Below are positions 8,846 through 17,590 of a stretch of 64,000 nt of DNA, in pieces. The stretch's first letter is position 1. The number at the start of each line of letters is the position of its first letter. The position numbers and the translations under genes are program-made. The notes under the pieces were generated by a model. That model was given only the letters and a program-made list of their open reading frames with translations. It searched no databases and was not told the DNA's origin. Origin of the DNA: Austwickia sp. TVS 96-490-7B (lineage in GTDB: Bacteria > Actinomycetota > Actinomycetes > Actinomycetales > Dermatophilaceae); NCBI RefSeq assembly GCF_019331795.1, contig NZ_JAHPZL010000008.1, positions 487,004-551,003 of the forward strand, given 5' to 3'.

Positions 8846-10069
8846 TCAGCCCCGCAGATGAGAGGTGTCGTTGACGAATTCGACCAGGACGCCGCCGTCG
8901 GACCAGGTCCGCAGCGAGGTGAGCGATGCCGGGGACATCGCCATCGACCATGGTGATGTGAGGCCGATCACCTCGGCGAGCACGATCAGCATCGCAGCCC
9001 GGTGACCGACGACGACGACCGGGCGGCCGTCATCGAGAGCATCGCGGACTAGGTCGTCGTAGGCCTGCAGCACCCTGGAACGCAGGTCGCAGCGGGATTC
9101 CCCGCCGGGACGAGCGTAGGTGTCATCGGAGCGCAGCTGCGCATAGCCATCAGCATCCTGGGCGCATACCTGGGCGACGGTGTGCCCCTCCCAGTCACCG
9201 AATGATTGCTCATCCCAACGGTCGTCGACCTCTGGGGTGACTCCTAACCGAGCCGCGACCGCTGCGCCAGTTTGTCTCGCGCGGGCCAGCGATGAGGTGA
9301 CTACCCGGATTGGTCCGTCGCCGAGGAACCCAGCAACAGCCACTGCCGCAGCATGCGCCTGACGGGTACCTTCAGGCGTCAGCGGGGAGTCAGTGCCATC
9401 CCGGCCATCGAGCAGACCAGCCTGGGTGGCTTCGGTAAGGCCATGTCTGACCAGGACGATTCGAGCTGGCTTGGCTGACATGTCAGGTGCTCGGGGGGTG
9501 ATCCTGGCACGTCCGGTCAGACCATCCGTAGGCACAAGGGGCGGTGTTTCCTCGGCGAGTTCAGTGAGCTGTCCCTCGCTCGGTGGGGCCTGATCAGAGG
9601 AGAGCGGTGCTGTTAGCTCATGATTTCGGTCGATGGTCCGGCCGTCCATGCCGTCGTTGGACAATGCGTCAGCAGCTTTATTGTGGGCTCGCGGGACCCA
9701 GGTCAAGGTCACCGTGCCTCCGGCTTGGCGTCGCCGGGCCACGAGCTCACGGGCTTGAGATGCCAGCCGTTTCATGTCCTCGTGCTTGATTTTCCATCGA
9801 CCGGACATCTGCTCGATGACCAGTTTGGAATCCATGCGGACTTCGACATCGGCTGAAGGAGCGATCTCCTCTGCTGCTTCTAGGCCCGCGATCAGCCCGG
9901 AATATTCAGCGACATTGTTACTGGCCGTCCCCAATGGTGCTGCTCGTTCAGCCAAGAGGTGCCCAGTCGCCGCGTCTCGCACGAGTGCGCCATACCCGGC
10001 GACACCGGGGTTCCCTCTAGACCCACCGTCTGCTTCGACGATGACCGGTCTGTCCATCTGGTCGGTCAC
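8846..10069 (-). CDS. bifunctional RNase HI / histidine phosphatase
   Basis: A 407-aa fusion typical of actinobacteria (Rv2228c type). Residues about 8-145 are RNase HI: EADGGSRGNPGVAGYGALV, NNVAEYSGLIAGLEAA, VRMDSKLVIEQM and HNKAADALSN supply the acidic catalytic residues. Residues about 205-400 are a histidine phosphatase with RHGLTEATQAG and the second catalytic His in VVVGHRAAM; in the mycobacterial homologue this half is related to alpha-ribazole phosphatase (CobC). It removes RNA from RNA:DNA hybrids and hydrolyses a phosphomonoester, possibly in B12 salvage. GTG 10069 has AAAGGTG upstream; ATG 10057 is an alternative. Confidence 0.92.
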   Translation of the reverse strand: MTDQMDRPVIVEADGGSRGNPGVAGYGALVRDAATGHLLAERAAPLGTASNNVAEYSGLIAGLEAAEEIAPSADVEVRMDSKLVIEQMSGRWKIKHEDMKRLASQARELVARRRQAGGTVTLTWVPRAHNKAADALSNDGMDGRTIDRNHELTAPLSSDQAPPSEGQLTELAEETPPLVPTDGLTGRARITPRAPDMSAKPARIVLVRHGLTEATQAGLLDGRDGTDSPLTPEGTRQAHAAAVAVAGFLGDGPIRVVTSSLARARQTGAAVAARLGVTPEVDDRWDEQSFGDWEGHTVAQVCAQDADGYAQLRSDDTYARPGGESRCDLRSRVLQAYDDLVRDALDDGRPVVVVGHRAAMLIVLAEVIGLTSPWSMAMSPASLTSLRTWSDGGVLVEFVNDTSHLRG

Positions 10070-10129
10070 GCTTCACCTTTCACCGCACCATCACGGGAGT
10101 GCTTCGGCTGACACAGCCGAAGCGAATAT

Positions 10130-10864
10130 CTACAGACCGGATTCGGCGGTGCGCACCAGGATGCGACGGCACTCCTCACAGCGCACCACCTCGTCGACCG
10201 GGGCTTTTTTGATGCGAGCGACATCGTCACCGAGCAGTTCCAACCGGCATCCCTCGCATCGACGGTGGAGGACCGCAGCTGCGCCCATCCCGGTCTGCGC
10301 CAGGATCTTCTCGTAGAGAGCCAAAAGGTCATCGCCGATCAACGGGGTCATGTCAGCGCGACGACGCCGTACCTGCTCTGCTTCGGTCTCCAACGCAGAT
10401 CGCGCTTCGTCGCGCACGGCGACGGCTTCGGCGAGTTCTGTGGCGACGTCGTGGAGGCAACCCTCGACATAGGCGACGAGTCCAGCGGTGGCTTCAGCCC
10501 GTTCCATGACGTCGAGCTGGTCGTCCTCCAAAGCGGCCTGCCGTCGTGTCAATGACTCCAACTCATGCTGCAGGGACAGAGCTTCCTTCGCCGACACCCC
10601 CGCATCCAAGCGGGCCTGGTCACGGGCCATTCGATCCCGCACCACCTGGACGTCTGCTTCAGCTTTTGTGACCTCACGACTCACGTCCGACGCCTGCATC
10701 TTGGCTTTGACCAGGTCGGACTCCGCAGCGTTGCGTGCGCGGGAGAGCTCGTCAACGCGCTGTTGAGCGGGCAGTTTGGCCAGCCGATGGGCGATTTGCG
10801 CCAATCGAGTGTCCAGGGCCTGCAGATCCAACAGACGTAGTTGCCGTTCGTGTTCGGCCTTCAC
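10130..10864 (-). CDS. coiled-coil protein with C-terminal C4 zinc ribbon
   Basis: A 244-aa protein: residues about 1-180 are long alternating-charge helices (coiled coil), and the C-terminus has two CxxC pairs (RRCEGCRLEL and VRCEECRRIL) forming a C4 zinc ribbon (zf-RING_7 type). Conserved in actinobacteria next to Nif3-like and RNase HI genes; likely a nucleic-acid or protein adaptor, precise role unknown. The GTG start at 10864 overlaps the stop of the upstream Nif3-like gene as GTGA and has GGGAGGA at good spacing, so the two are translationally coupled. Confidence 0.85.
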   Translation of the reverse strand: MKAEHERQLRLLDLQALDTRLAQIAHRLAKLPAQQRVDELSRARNAAESDLVKAKMQASDVSREVTKAEADVQVVRDRMARDQARLDAGVSAKEALSLQHELESLTRRQAALEDDQLDVMERAEATAGLVAYVEGCLHDVATELAEAVAVRDEARSALETEAEQVRRRRADMTPLIGDDLLALYEKILAQTGMGAAAVLHRRCEGCRLELLGDDVARIKKAPVDEVVRCEECRRILVRTAESGL

Positions 10865-11793
10865 CGAAGTCCTCCCTGGTCGATCCCTGTCGTCCCGGGC
10901 ACGTCATCGGGTCCGGCGGTGCCCACGACGAATGTCCATGGGTCGGTGATGATACGGCTCACAAAGGTGTCGACCTCGGCGCCGCGAGGGCCCAGACCGT
11001 CGATGATGCGGCGCCCAGCCTCCTCCAGCCAGAGCCATTCGGTGGCGAAATGGCCAGCGTCCACGAGGTACGGCGGCCCGCCTCGGGATTCCTCCCGGGA
11101 TTCCACCACAGGATGGTGGCGTAGATCAGCGGTGACATAGACGTCGGCGCCGCTGCGGCGTACCTCGTCGAGCAGGGAGTCTCCCGCGCCGCCAACGACC
11201 GCGACAGTAGTCACTGGTGCCTGTGGCGGTCCGGAGACACGGACGCCGACGGGGGTAGCTGGTAACGCCGAAGCAAGCCGAGATGCGAACTCCGCGAGAC
11301 TGATCGACTCGCCCAGACTGCCGATGCGCCCCATCGGACGGCCTTCTTCCAGAGTTAAGGGGCGCATCTGCGTGACCCCCGCCGCCTGGGCTAGGGCGGT
11401 GCAGACCCCAGGCTCAGCGACATCGGCGTTGGTGTGCGCTGTCACCAAGGCCATGTCCGCAACGATCAGGGCCGTCACTGCGGCGCCCTTGGCCGTATGA
11501 GTAGCCAGAGAGTGCACCCCCCGCAGCAGCAGTGGGTGGTGGGTCATCAAAAGGTCAGCGCCAGCAGCGCGAGCTTCCTCAATCACCTCTAGCGTTGGAT
11601 CGACGGCCAGATGGATCCGACGAATGGGCTGGTCCAAGTCACCGGTGACGACACCCACCCGATCCCACGACTGAGCGCTGTCCTTCGGGTAAAGCTCCTC
11701 AATCACCTGGAGGACATCACGTAGGAGCACGTCTCCGGGTGCGTCTCCGCTCGGCCCGTACGGAGGTACGGCATGGTCCGGTACGTCACTCAC
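10861..11793 (-). CDS. Nif3-like dinuclear metal centre protein
   Basis: A 310-aa member of the Nif3/YbgI family (also called GTP cyclohydrolase 1 type 2-like). Metal ligands are visible in LLMTHHPLLLRG (about residues 81-92) and in the C-terminal AGHFATEW segment with a nearby Glu. The core begins at about residue 24 (LRDVLQVIEELYP); the first 23 residues are Pro/Gly-rich and may not be translated. The listed GTG 11793 is only 1 nt from the 3' end of tRNA-Val; GTG 11730 is an alternative. The biochemical role of the family is not settled. Confidence 0.87.
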   Translation of the reverse strand: MSDVPDHAVPPYGPSGDAPGDVLLRDVLQVIEELYPKDSAQSWDRVGVVTGDLDQPIRRIHLAVDPTLEVIEEARAAGADLLMTHHPLLLRGVHSLATHTAKGAAVTALIVADMALVTAHTNADVAEPGVCTALAQAAGVTQMRPLTLEEGRPMGRIGSLGESISLAEFASRLASALPATPVGVRVSGPPQAPVTTVAVVGGAGDSLLDEVRRSGADVYVTADLRHHPVVESREESRGGPPYLVDAGHFATEWLWLEEAGRRIIDGLGPRGAEVDTFVSRIITDPWTFVVGTAGPDDVPGTTGIDQGGLR

Positions 11794-11794
11794 G

Positions 11795-11867
11795 TGGGCC
11801 CGGCCGGGTTCGAACCGACGACAACCGCGGTGTAAACGCGGTGCTCTACCAACTGAGCTACAGGCCC
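11795..11867 (-). tRNA. tRNA-Val (TAC)
   Basis: Cloverleaf on the minus strand: acceptor GGGCCTG pairs with CGGGCCC, the D-arm is TAGCTCAGTTGGTAGAGC, the anticodon loop TTTACAC gives anticodon TAC, and the T-loop is TTCGAAC. Discriminator A; CCA is not encoded. The next gene downstream (Nif3-like) begins 1 nt after the 3' end. Confidence 0.96.
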
Positions 11868-11948
11868 TTGCCGGTCACAGACCGGCGGCGTCGGTCCATT
11901 GTGCCAGCTCGGCGGCCCGGTACCAACCGCGCCGTCTCAGATACGTCG

Positions 11949-12422
11949 TCAACTCGCCAGGGCAGCCACCGCCGCATCAACCCCGGAGAAGTCCCGTGCT
12001 GTGCCTCGATCCTCCATCAGCGACCAGAAAATCTTGCCGTCCTGACCGATCAGGAAGGTGCCGCGTCGCGCAGCGCCGTCCTGATCGTCGAAGACACCGT
12101 ATCGGCGGGCCACCTCGCCATGCGGCCAGAAATCTGACAACAGCGGGAAGAAAAAGCCCTCGGCGTCGTCCCACGCCCGCAGGGCGTACATCGGATCGCA
12201 GGAGATCGCCACGAAGTGAACCCCGGGATGGTCGAAACGCTCCCGCTCATCCCGGAGCTCACGCAACTCACCGGTGCAAATCCCAGAGAAAGCAAACGGG
12301 AAGAACACCACGAGGAGAGGGCGCTGCGCAATCAGGACGGAAGAGTGCATCACCCGCCCGTACTGATCGCTCAGAACGAACTCGGGAGCCCAGTCACCGG
12401 GAGACACCACGCCAGAAGTCAT
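11949..12422 (-). CDS. peroxiredoxin, AhpE-like (1-Cys type)
   Basis: A 157-aa thioredoxin-fold peroxidase reducing peroxides. The active-site block FPFAFSGICTGEL puts the peroxidatic Cys at about residue 49, closely resembling mycobacterial AhpE (FPLAFTGICQGEL). A second Cys occurs in AISCDP (about residue 75) and could resolve, although AhpE-type enzymes generally use mycothiol or mycoredoxin. RxxF-type and TFLIGQDGKI segments are in place. ATG 12422 fits the family N-terminus; no clear Shine-Dalgarno site. It is oriented like tRNA-Val and the DUF3052 gene. Confidence 0.87.
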   Translation of the reverse strand: MTSGVVSPGDWAPEFVLSDQYGRVMHSSVLIAQRPLLVVFFPFAFSGICTGELRELRDERERFDHPGVHFVAISCDPMYALRAWDDAEGFFFPLLSDFWPHGEVARRYGVFDDQDGAARRGTFLIGQDGKIFWSLMEDRGTARDFSGVDAAVAALAS

Positions 12423-12495
12423 GGGGCAAGCGTGGCAGAACCACCCCCAACGAGCATCTCGGCGCGATGACCTCTCAGATCAGCGACCTCTCAGA

Positions 12496-12915
12496 TCAGC
12501 GCCGAGCTGACTTGGGAGCAACCAGCCGCGTGGCCGACCATTCCGACGTCAGGTTCAGACTCGCCGATGCTTGCAGCCCGGCAGTCGTAGCCGCTTCGGC
12601 AACATCACTGGCATCCACCTCACCCGGTCGCCCCACCTTCGGGGTGAGCAACACGATGAAGCCTTGTTCTTCCATGGTGGTCAACGCATCGACCAAGGCA
12701 TCGGTGAGATCGCCGTCATCGTCACGCCACCACAGGAGGACCGCGTCGACGACATCGTCGTACTCCTCGTCCTCCAACGGGACCTGCAGGATGTCCTCGA
12801 TCTGCCCCCGAAGCTCGTCGGCAACATCGTCGTCGTAACCGAGCTCCAGCACCACCTGCTTCGGCATAAAGCCGAGCTTGGCCACCGCACCGGCATTCGC
12901 CGCGGTCAGGCCCAC
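12496..12915 (-). CDS. DUF3052 family protein
   Basis: A 139-aa acidic protein conserved in actinobacteria beside aceE. Recognisable segments are AKLGFMPKQVVLELGYDDDVAD at the N-terminus, VLLWWRDDDGDLTDALVDAL in the middle and IVLLTPKVGRPGEV, typical of DUF3052. No enzymatic motif is seen. The GTG start has a strong GAAGGAGGTG upstream. It is divergent from aceE; the 267-bp spacer holds both promoters. The neighbourhood hints at a link with pyruvate or cell-envelope metabolism, but that is inference. Confidence 0.85.
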   Translation of the reverse strand: MGLTAANAGAVAKLGFMPKQVVLELGYDDDVADELRGQIEDILQVPLEDEEYDDVVDAVLLWWRDDDGDLTDALVDALTTMEEQGFIVLLTPKVGRPGEVDASDVAEAATTAGLQASASLNLTSEWSATRLVAPKSARR

Positions 12916-12937
12916 GCGCGCACCTCCTTCACTTGCC

Positions 12938-12953
12938 GCTGTCCGGTGACAGC
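12938..12953. promoter_or_regulatory. small dyad in the DUF3052/aceE divergent promoter
   Basis: GCTGTC-CGGT-GACAGC, a perfect 6-bp inverted repeat 22 nt upstream of the DUF3052 start. It could be an operator; nothing else supports this. Confidence 0.25.
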
Positions 12954-13122
12954 AGCCATGTACGTGCCGATAAGTTCATCGGTTCCTGGTCGATTGCGCA
13001 AGCACCCTCGCTGGAACTGCTCCCCTGGACCCGGGTTTTGGCACCCCCTGAGCCCCCCGTATCGCTTCTGCCACACGGATTTCCAAGCATGCCCGGCCGT
13101 CCGAGAGGGCCGCATGTGACCT

Positions 13123-13150
13123 TTGTCCTGTCGTGATGGAAGGATAGGAC
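13123..13150 (+). promoter_or_regulatory. probable aceE promoter
   Basis: TTGTCC (13123-13128), a 16-bp spacer and TAGGAC (13145-13150), placed 32 nt before the GTG start. A short leader with GGAAGGA follows. Confidence 0.45.
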
Positions 13151-13182
13151 TTACGCCAACCTGCCTGACGGAAGGACCCCAC

Positions 13183-15951
13183 GTGCCGATCGAGGACGCC
13201 GGCCCCATGATCAACGGCCTACCCAGCCGCTTCCCGGACATCGACCCGGAAGAGACGCAGGAATGGCTTGAATCGATGGATCAGCTCATCAAGGACAAAG
13301 GTGAGCAGCGGGCCCGATACATCATGCTCAGCCTCCTCCAGCATGCCCGTGAGCAGCACGTCGGTGTGCCTTCGCTGACCACCACCGATTACATCAACAC
13401 CATCCCCGTCGAAGCCGAGCCCTGGTTCCCCGGCGACGAGGACCAAGAGCGGGCGTTCCGCCGCCTCATTCGCTGGAACGCGGCGGTCTTGGTGCACCGG
13501 GCGCAGCGCCCAGGCGTAGGTGTCGGTGGCCATATCTCCACGTACGCCTCCGCCGCGACACTCTACGAAGTCGGCCTGAACCACTTCTTCCGTGGCCAGG
13601 ATCACCCCGGCGGCGGTGACCAGGTCTTTTTCCAGGGCCATGCTTCCCCCGGTATGTATGCTCGCGCTTTCCTCGAAGGTCGCCTCACCGAGGCTCAGCT
13701 CGACGGTTTCCGTCAGGAGAAGAGCCACGTCGTCGACGGACGCATCCAGTCAGTGCCGAGCTACCCGCACCCGCGCCTCATGCCGGAGTTCTGGCAGTTC
13801 CCGACAGTGTCGATGGGCCTGGGCCCGATCAACGCGATCTACCAGGCACAGTTCAACAAGTACCTGCACAACCGGGGCATTAAGGACACCAGCGACCAGC
13901 GCGTCTGGGCGTTCCTCGGCGACGGCGAAATGGACGAGGTCGAAAGCCGCGGCGCCCTGCAGTGGGCTGCCATGGAGGAGCTCGACAACCTCACTTTCGT
14001 AGTGAACTGCAACCTGCAGCGTTTGGATGGCCCGGTCCGAGGCAATGGCAAGATCATTCAGGAGCTGGAAGCCTTCTTCCGGGGCGCTGGCTGGAATGTC
14101 ATCAAGGTCATTTGGGGCCGAGGCTGGGACGAACTCCTCGCCGCCGACCACCAGGGCGCCCTGGTCCATGTGATGAACACCATCCCGGATGGCGACTACC
14201 AGACCTTCCGCGCCAACGACGGCGCCTTCGTCCGCGAGCACTTCTTCGGTCGGGACCGGCGAGCTCTCAAGCTCGTGGAAAACTGGACCGACGAAGACAT
14301 CTGGTGGAAGCTCAAGCGAGGCGGCCACGACTACCGCAAGGTGTATGCCGCCTACCAGCAGGCCGTCCAGCACAACGGCCAGCCCACCGTCATCCTGGCC
14401 CACACCATCAAGGGATACACCCTCGGCCAGCACTTCGCGGGGCGTAACGCCACCCACCAGATGAAGAAGCTGGCCTTGCAGGACCTTAAGGACCTGCGCG
14501 ACACCCTGCACATCCCGATCAGCGACGAACAGCTCGAAGCCGACCCGTACCGTCCCCCCTTCTACCACCCGGGAACGGACGATGAGCGCATCGACTACAT
14601 GCTCGAGCTGCGGAGCAAACTGGGCGGCGCAGTCCCCCAGCGGCGTGTCCCGACTGAATCGATCCACCTGCCTGACACCTCGGCGTACGCCGCGATCAAG
14701 AAGGGCTCCGGCAAGCAACAGGTCGCCACGACCATGGCGTTTGTGCGGCTGCTCAAGGAACTCATGCGGGACAAGGAATTCGGCAAGCGGGTCGTCCCGA
14801 TCATCCCGGATGAGGCCCGTACTTTCGGGATGGACTCGTTCTTCCCCACCAGCAAGATCTACAACCCGCACGGCCAGAAATACACCTCGGTCGACGCGGA
14901 GCTGATGCTGGCCTACAAGGAATCCCCACAGGGTCAGATGCTGCACCTGGGCATCAACGAGGCGGGATCGTTGGCAGCGTTCACCGCCGCCGGGTCGTCG
15001 TACTCCACCCACGGTGAGCCGATGGTGCCGTTCTATGTCTTCTATTCGATGTTTGGATTCCAGCGCACCGCCGACGCGATCTGGGCCGCCGCTGACCAGA
15101 TGACCCGAGGTTTCCTGATCGGAGCCACCGCCGGGCGGACCACCCTCACCGGTGAGGGACTGCAGCATATGGACGGTCACAGCCCGCTGCTCGCGGCGAC
15201 CAACCCTGCTGTCGTCCACTACGACCCGGCCTATAGCTACGAGATCGCCCACATCGTTCAGGACGGTCTGCGTCGGATGTACGGCGACAACGCTGAAGAC
15301 GTCATCTACTACCTGACGGTCTATAACGAGCCCATCGTGCAGCCCGCCGAGCCAGAGAACCTGGACGTTGAGGGTCTGCTTTCGGGCATGTATCTGCTCA
15401 AGGAAGGCGAACTGCCCGAAGGGTCCAATCCTGACGAGGCTCCTCGGGCGCAACTGCTCGCCTCCGGCGTGGGCGTGCCGTGGGCATTGGAGGCGCAGGA
15501 CCTGCTGCGCAGCGACTGGGGCGTCACCGCTGACGTGTGGTCGGTCACCAGCTGGACTGAGCTGCGCCGCGAAGCCATGGCGTGTGACGAGGAAAACTTC
15601 CTCACCCCCGGCGACACGCCGAAGGTGCCCTATGTCACCCGTCGGCTCGCCGAGCGGTCCGGCCCGGTGGTGGCGACCAGCGACTTCGCGACCGACCTGC
15701 AGGACGCCATCGCCCGCTGGGTGCCAGGCGACTTCGCCCCACTAGGTGCTGACGGGTTCGGATTCTCCGACACTCGCCAGGCAGCGCGCCGGTTCTTCCA
15801 CATCGACGGCCCCTCAATGGCCGTCCGGGCCCTGCAGCTCCTCGCCGACCAAGGCAAGATCGACGCTGGTGTCCCAGCCGCAGCCGCTGAGAAATACCGC
15901 CTGCTCGACGTGACAGCTGGCAATTCCGGCAACGCCGGTGGCGACGCCTGA
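13183..15951 (+). CDS. aceE: pyruvate dehydrogenase E1, homodimeric type
   Basis: Thiamine-diphosphate enzyme that decarboxylates pyruvate and acetylates the E2 lipoyl domain, supplying acetyl-CoA. At 922 aa it has the full length of single-chain E1. The TPP/Mg motif [12 protein letters not shown] to NCNLQ is at about residues 246-278; GHSSP-like active-site regions are replaced by the E1-typical [19 protein letters not shown] and [21 protein letters not shown] blocks. GTG 13183 is chosen because GGAAGGA lies 7 nt upstream and [15 protein letters not shown] resembles family N-termini. It is followed by the fasR-fab cluster, coupling acetyl-CoA production with fatty-acid synthesis. Confidence 0.97.
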   Translation: MPIEDAGPMINGLPSRFPDIDPEETQEWLESMDQLIKDKGEQRARYIMLSLLQHAREQHVGVPSLTTTDYINTIPVEAEPWFPGDEDQERAFRRLIRWNAAVLVHRAQRPGVGVGGHISTYASAATLYEVGLNHFFRGQDHPGGGDQVFFQGHASPGMYARAFLEGRLTEAQLDGFRQEKSHVVDGRIQSVPSYPHPRLMPEFWQFPTVSMGLGPINAIYQAQFNKYLHNRGIKDTSDQRVWAFLGDGEMDEVESRGALQWAAMEELDNLTFVVNCNLQRLDGPVRGNGKIIQELEAFFRGAGWNVIKVIWGRGWDELLAADHQGALVHVMNTIPDGDYQTFRANDGAFVREHFFGRDRRALKLVENWTDEDIWWKLKRGGHDYRKVYAAYQQAVQHNGQPTVILAHTIKGYTLGQHFAGRNATHQMKKLALQDLKDLRDTLHIPISDEQLEADPYRPPFYHPGTDDERIDYMLELRSKLGGAVPQRRVPTESIHLPDTSAYAAIKKGSGKQQVATTMAFVRLLKELMRDKEFGKRVVPIIPDEARTFGMDSFFPTSKIYNPHGQKYTSVDAELMLAYKESPQGQMLHLGINEAGSLAAFTAAGSSYSTHGEPMVPFYVFYSMFGFQRTADAIWAAADQMTRGFLIGATAGRTTLTGEGLQHMDGHSPLLAATNPAVVHYDPAYSYEIAHIVQDGLRRMYGDNAEDVIYYLTVYNEPIVQPAEPENLDVEGLLSGMYLLKEGELPEGSNPDEAPRAQLLASGVGVPWALEAQDLLRSDWGVTADVWSVTSWTELRREAMACDEENFLTPGDTPKVPYVTRRLAERSGPVVATSDFATDLQDAIARWVPGDFAPLGADGFGFSDTRQAARRFFHIDGPSMAVRALQLLADQGKIDAGVPAAAAEKYRLLDVTAGNSGNAGGDA

Positions 15952-15975
15952 GATATCCCTCAGGATGAAGTGTCC

Positions 15976-16016
15976 TACGGCGCGCCGGTGGCTCAGCTAC
16001 CGGCGCGCCGTACACT
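15976..16016 (+). promoter_or_regulatory. palindrome plus leaderless promoter of the fasR-like gene
   Basis: A perfect 14-bp inverted repeat (TACGGCGCGCCGGT at 15976-15989 and its complement at 15999-16012, 9-nt spacer) runs directly into the -10 element TACACT (16011-16016), 7 nt before ATG 16024. It could act as the aceE terminator, as an autoregulatory operator, or both. Confidence 0.55.
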
Positions 16017-16023
16017 CCTGCCA

Positions 16024-17238
16024 ATGGGGAGTCCACGCGCCAGTGAGGAGACCAGCCGTGCCGTCGAACGGTCTGCGGGACGGCTAACCACGGCGGCGTA
16101 CCGCCATATGGAATCCCACCTGGAGTGGTATCTCGACTTGTCCGCCCAAGAACGGTCCTGGGTCGGCACTGTTGTCCAGTCAGGGTTCGCATCATTCGTC
16201 GACTGGTATGTGCACTCTGACACCGACAAGACCGATGATCACGCCACGGCGTCAATCTTCGCTGCTGCCCCCCGCGGCTTGACCCGCACCATTTCGCTGC
16301 GTCAGACCTTGGACTTACTGCGTACAGTCGTCGACGTCGTCGAGGACCACATTCCCGAACTTGCCGCAGCCGGTGAAGAAACCGCACTCCGCGAAGACGT
16401 TTTGCGATACAGCCGGGATATCGCTTTTGCTGCCGCCCAGGTATACGCCGGAGCAGCCGAAACCCGAGGGGCGTGGGATGCTCGCTTGGAGTCGCTGGTC
16501 GTCGACGCTGTGGTTCGCGGTGAAAGTCCTGATGAACTGACCAGCCGCGCGGCGGCACTCGGCTGGGATCGCACCGAAGGCGTCGTCGTGGTGATGGGCG
16601 CCGTCCCCACCGATGCCGGTGAGCGTGCTCTTGAGCGGATGCGCACAGCTGCTGGACGGGTGGGCGTAGACCTGTTGATTTCAGCGCAGGAAAGCCGTCT
16701 GATTGTCATCGCCGGTGGCGTCACCGACCCCGAGCAGATCGCCACCGCACTGGCTCCAGCGTTTGGACCTGGTCCGGTCGTCGTCGGTCCTCGCGTCTCT
16801 CGGCTGCATTCCGCCCGCGGATCAGCACGAGCAGCTGCCGCCGCGTTACGCGCCGCACCGGCCTGGGCTGGAGCTCCCCGCCCAGTGCGCAGCGATGATC
16901 TCCTGCCCGAACGGGTCCTTGTCGGAGACACCGGCGCCCGGTCGTATCTCATCCGGCATGTGTTCACACCGCTACGCAAAGCCAGCGGAGCCAGCCTCGA
17001 AGAGACCTGTACGACGTACCTCGCCTGCGGGCGAAGCCTCGAAGCGACAGCTCGGGCCTTGTTTGTCCACCCCAACACGGTGCGCTACCGGCTGGGCCGG
17101 ATCACCGCGCTCACCGGATATGACCCCACGGCGCCCCGTGAGGCGTATGTCCTGCAAACCGCACTGGCTGTGGGACGTCTTGACGAGGCAGCCACATCCG
17201 CATCATCCGATGCCGAGGACCTCCCTACTCCCACCTGA
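16024..17238 (+). CDS. fasR: PucR-family transcriptional regulator, FasR-like
   Basis: A 404-aa regulator: an N-terminal helical region (about 1-160), a GGDEF-like degenerate middle domain (about 165-270) and a C-terminal PucR helix-turn-helix (TYLACGRSLEATARALFVHPNTVRYRLGRITALTGYD, split here as ACGRSLEATA and VHPNTVRYRL) at about 330-375. In Streptomyces, FasR is a PucR-type activator encoded immediately upstream of fabD-fabH-acpP-fabF, exactly this arrangement; the symbol rests on context and domain. ATG 16024 is preceded by TACACT 7 nt upstream and no Shine-Dalgarno, so a leaderless mRNA is likely. Confidence 0.85.
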   Translation: MGSPRASEETSRAVERSAGRLTTAAYRHMESHLEWYLDLSAQERSWVGTVVQSGFASFVDWYVHSDTDKTDDHATASIFAAAPRGLTRTISLRQTLDLLRTVVDVVEDHIPELAAAGEETALREDVLRYSRDIAFAAAQVYAGAAETRGAWDARLESLVVDAVVRGESPDELTSRAAALGWDRTEGVVVVMGAVPTDAGERALERMRTAAGRVGVDLLISAQESRLIVIAGGVTDPEQIATALAPAFGPGPVVVGPRVSRLHSARGSARAAAAALRAAPAWAGAPRPVRSDDLLPERVLVGDTGARSYLIRHVFTPLRKASGASLEETCTTYLACGRSLEATARALFVHPNTVRYRLGRITALTGYDPTAPREAYVLQTALAVGRLDEAATSASSDAEDLPTPT

Positions 17239-17590
17239 TGAGAAGACACAGCCAGAAGCAGAGCGTGAACGACAGCGAAGAGCGCTGCGGTCAACCCAAT
17301 TGCTATCGGCACCACAACACGCAACGGCCCCACCACAGGTTGGGGACTCCTTAGCCCTACGCATGAGTCACCTCAACTATATGGATTGTCATCGCGACTA
17401 TAAAAGTTGTTGACATGGCCTTTTCTGAGGAAAGAGTCACCCCACCAGTGACGATGTCCAGCTGAAGCGCTTCATCAGCGAGATCGTCGGCCCTCAACTG
17501 GCAGATTTGTCGGGTTCCTCCAAAGATGCTGAAGTTTTCCTGTGTCTGTCGCACCTGCGGGTCCGGCGATCGCTAGGACAGGCTGGACGC
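17239..17590. other. intergenic region upstream of fabD
   Basis: 352 bp with a locally AT-rich centre (about 17375-17430, including TATAAAAG and TTGACA-like segments) that probably holds the fab operon promoter. A 65-codon open frame on the minus strand (17357-17554) has a LDIVTGG segment resembling a double-glycine leader, but lacks a convincing start site. No terminator is obvious. Confidence 0.4.
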
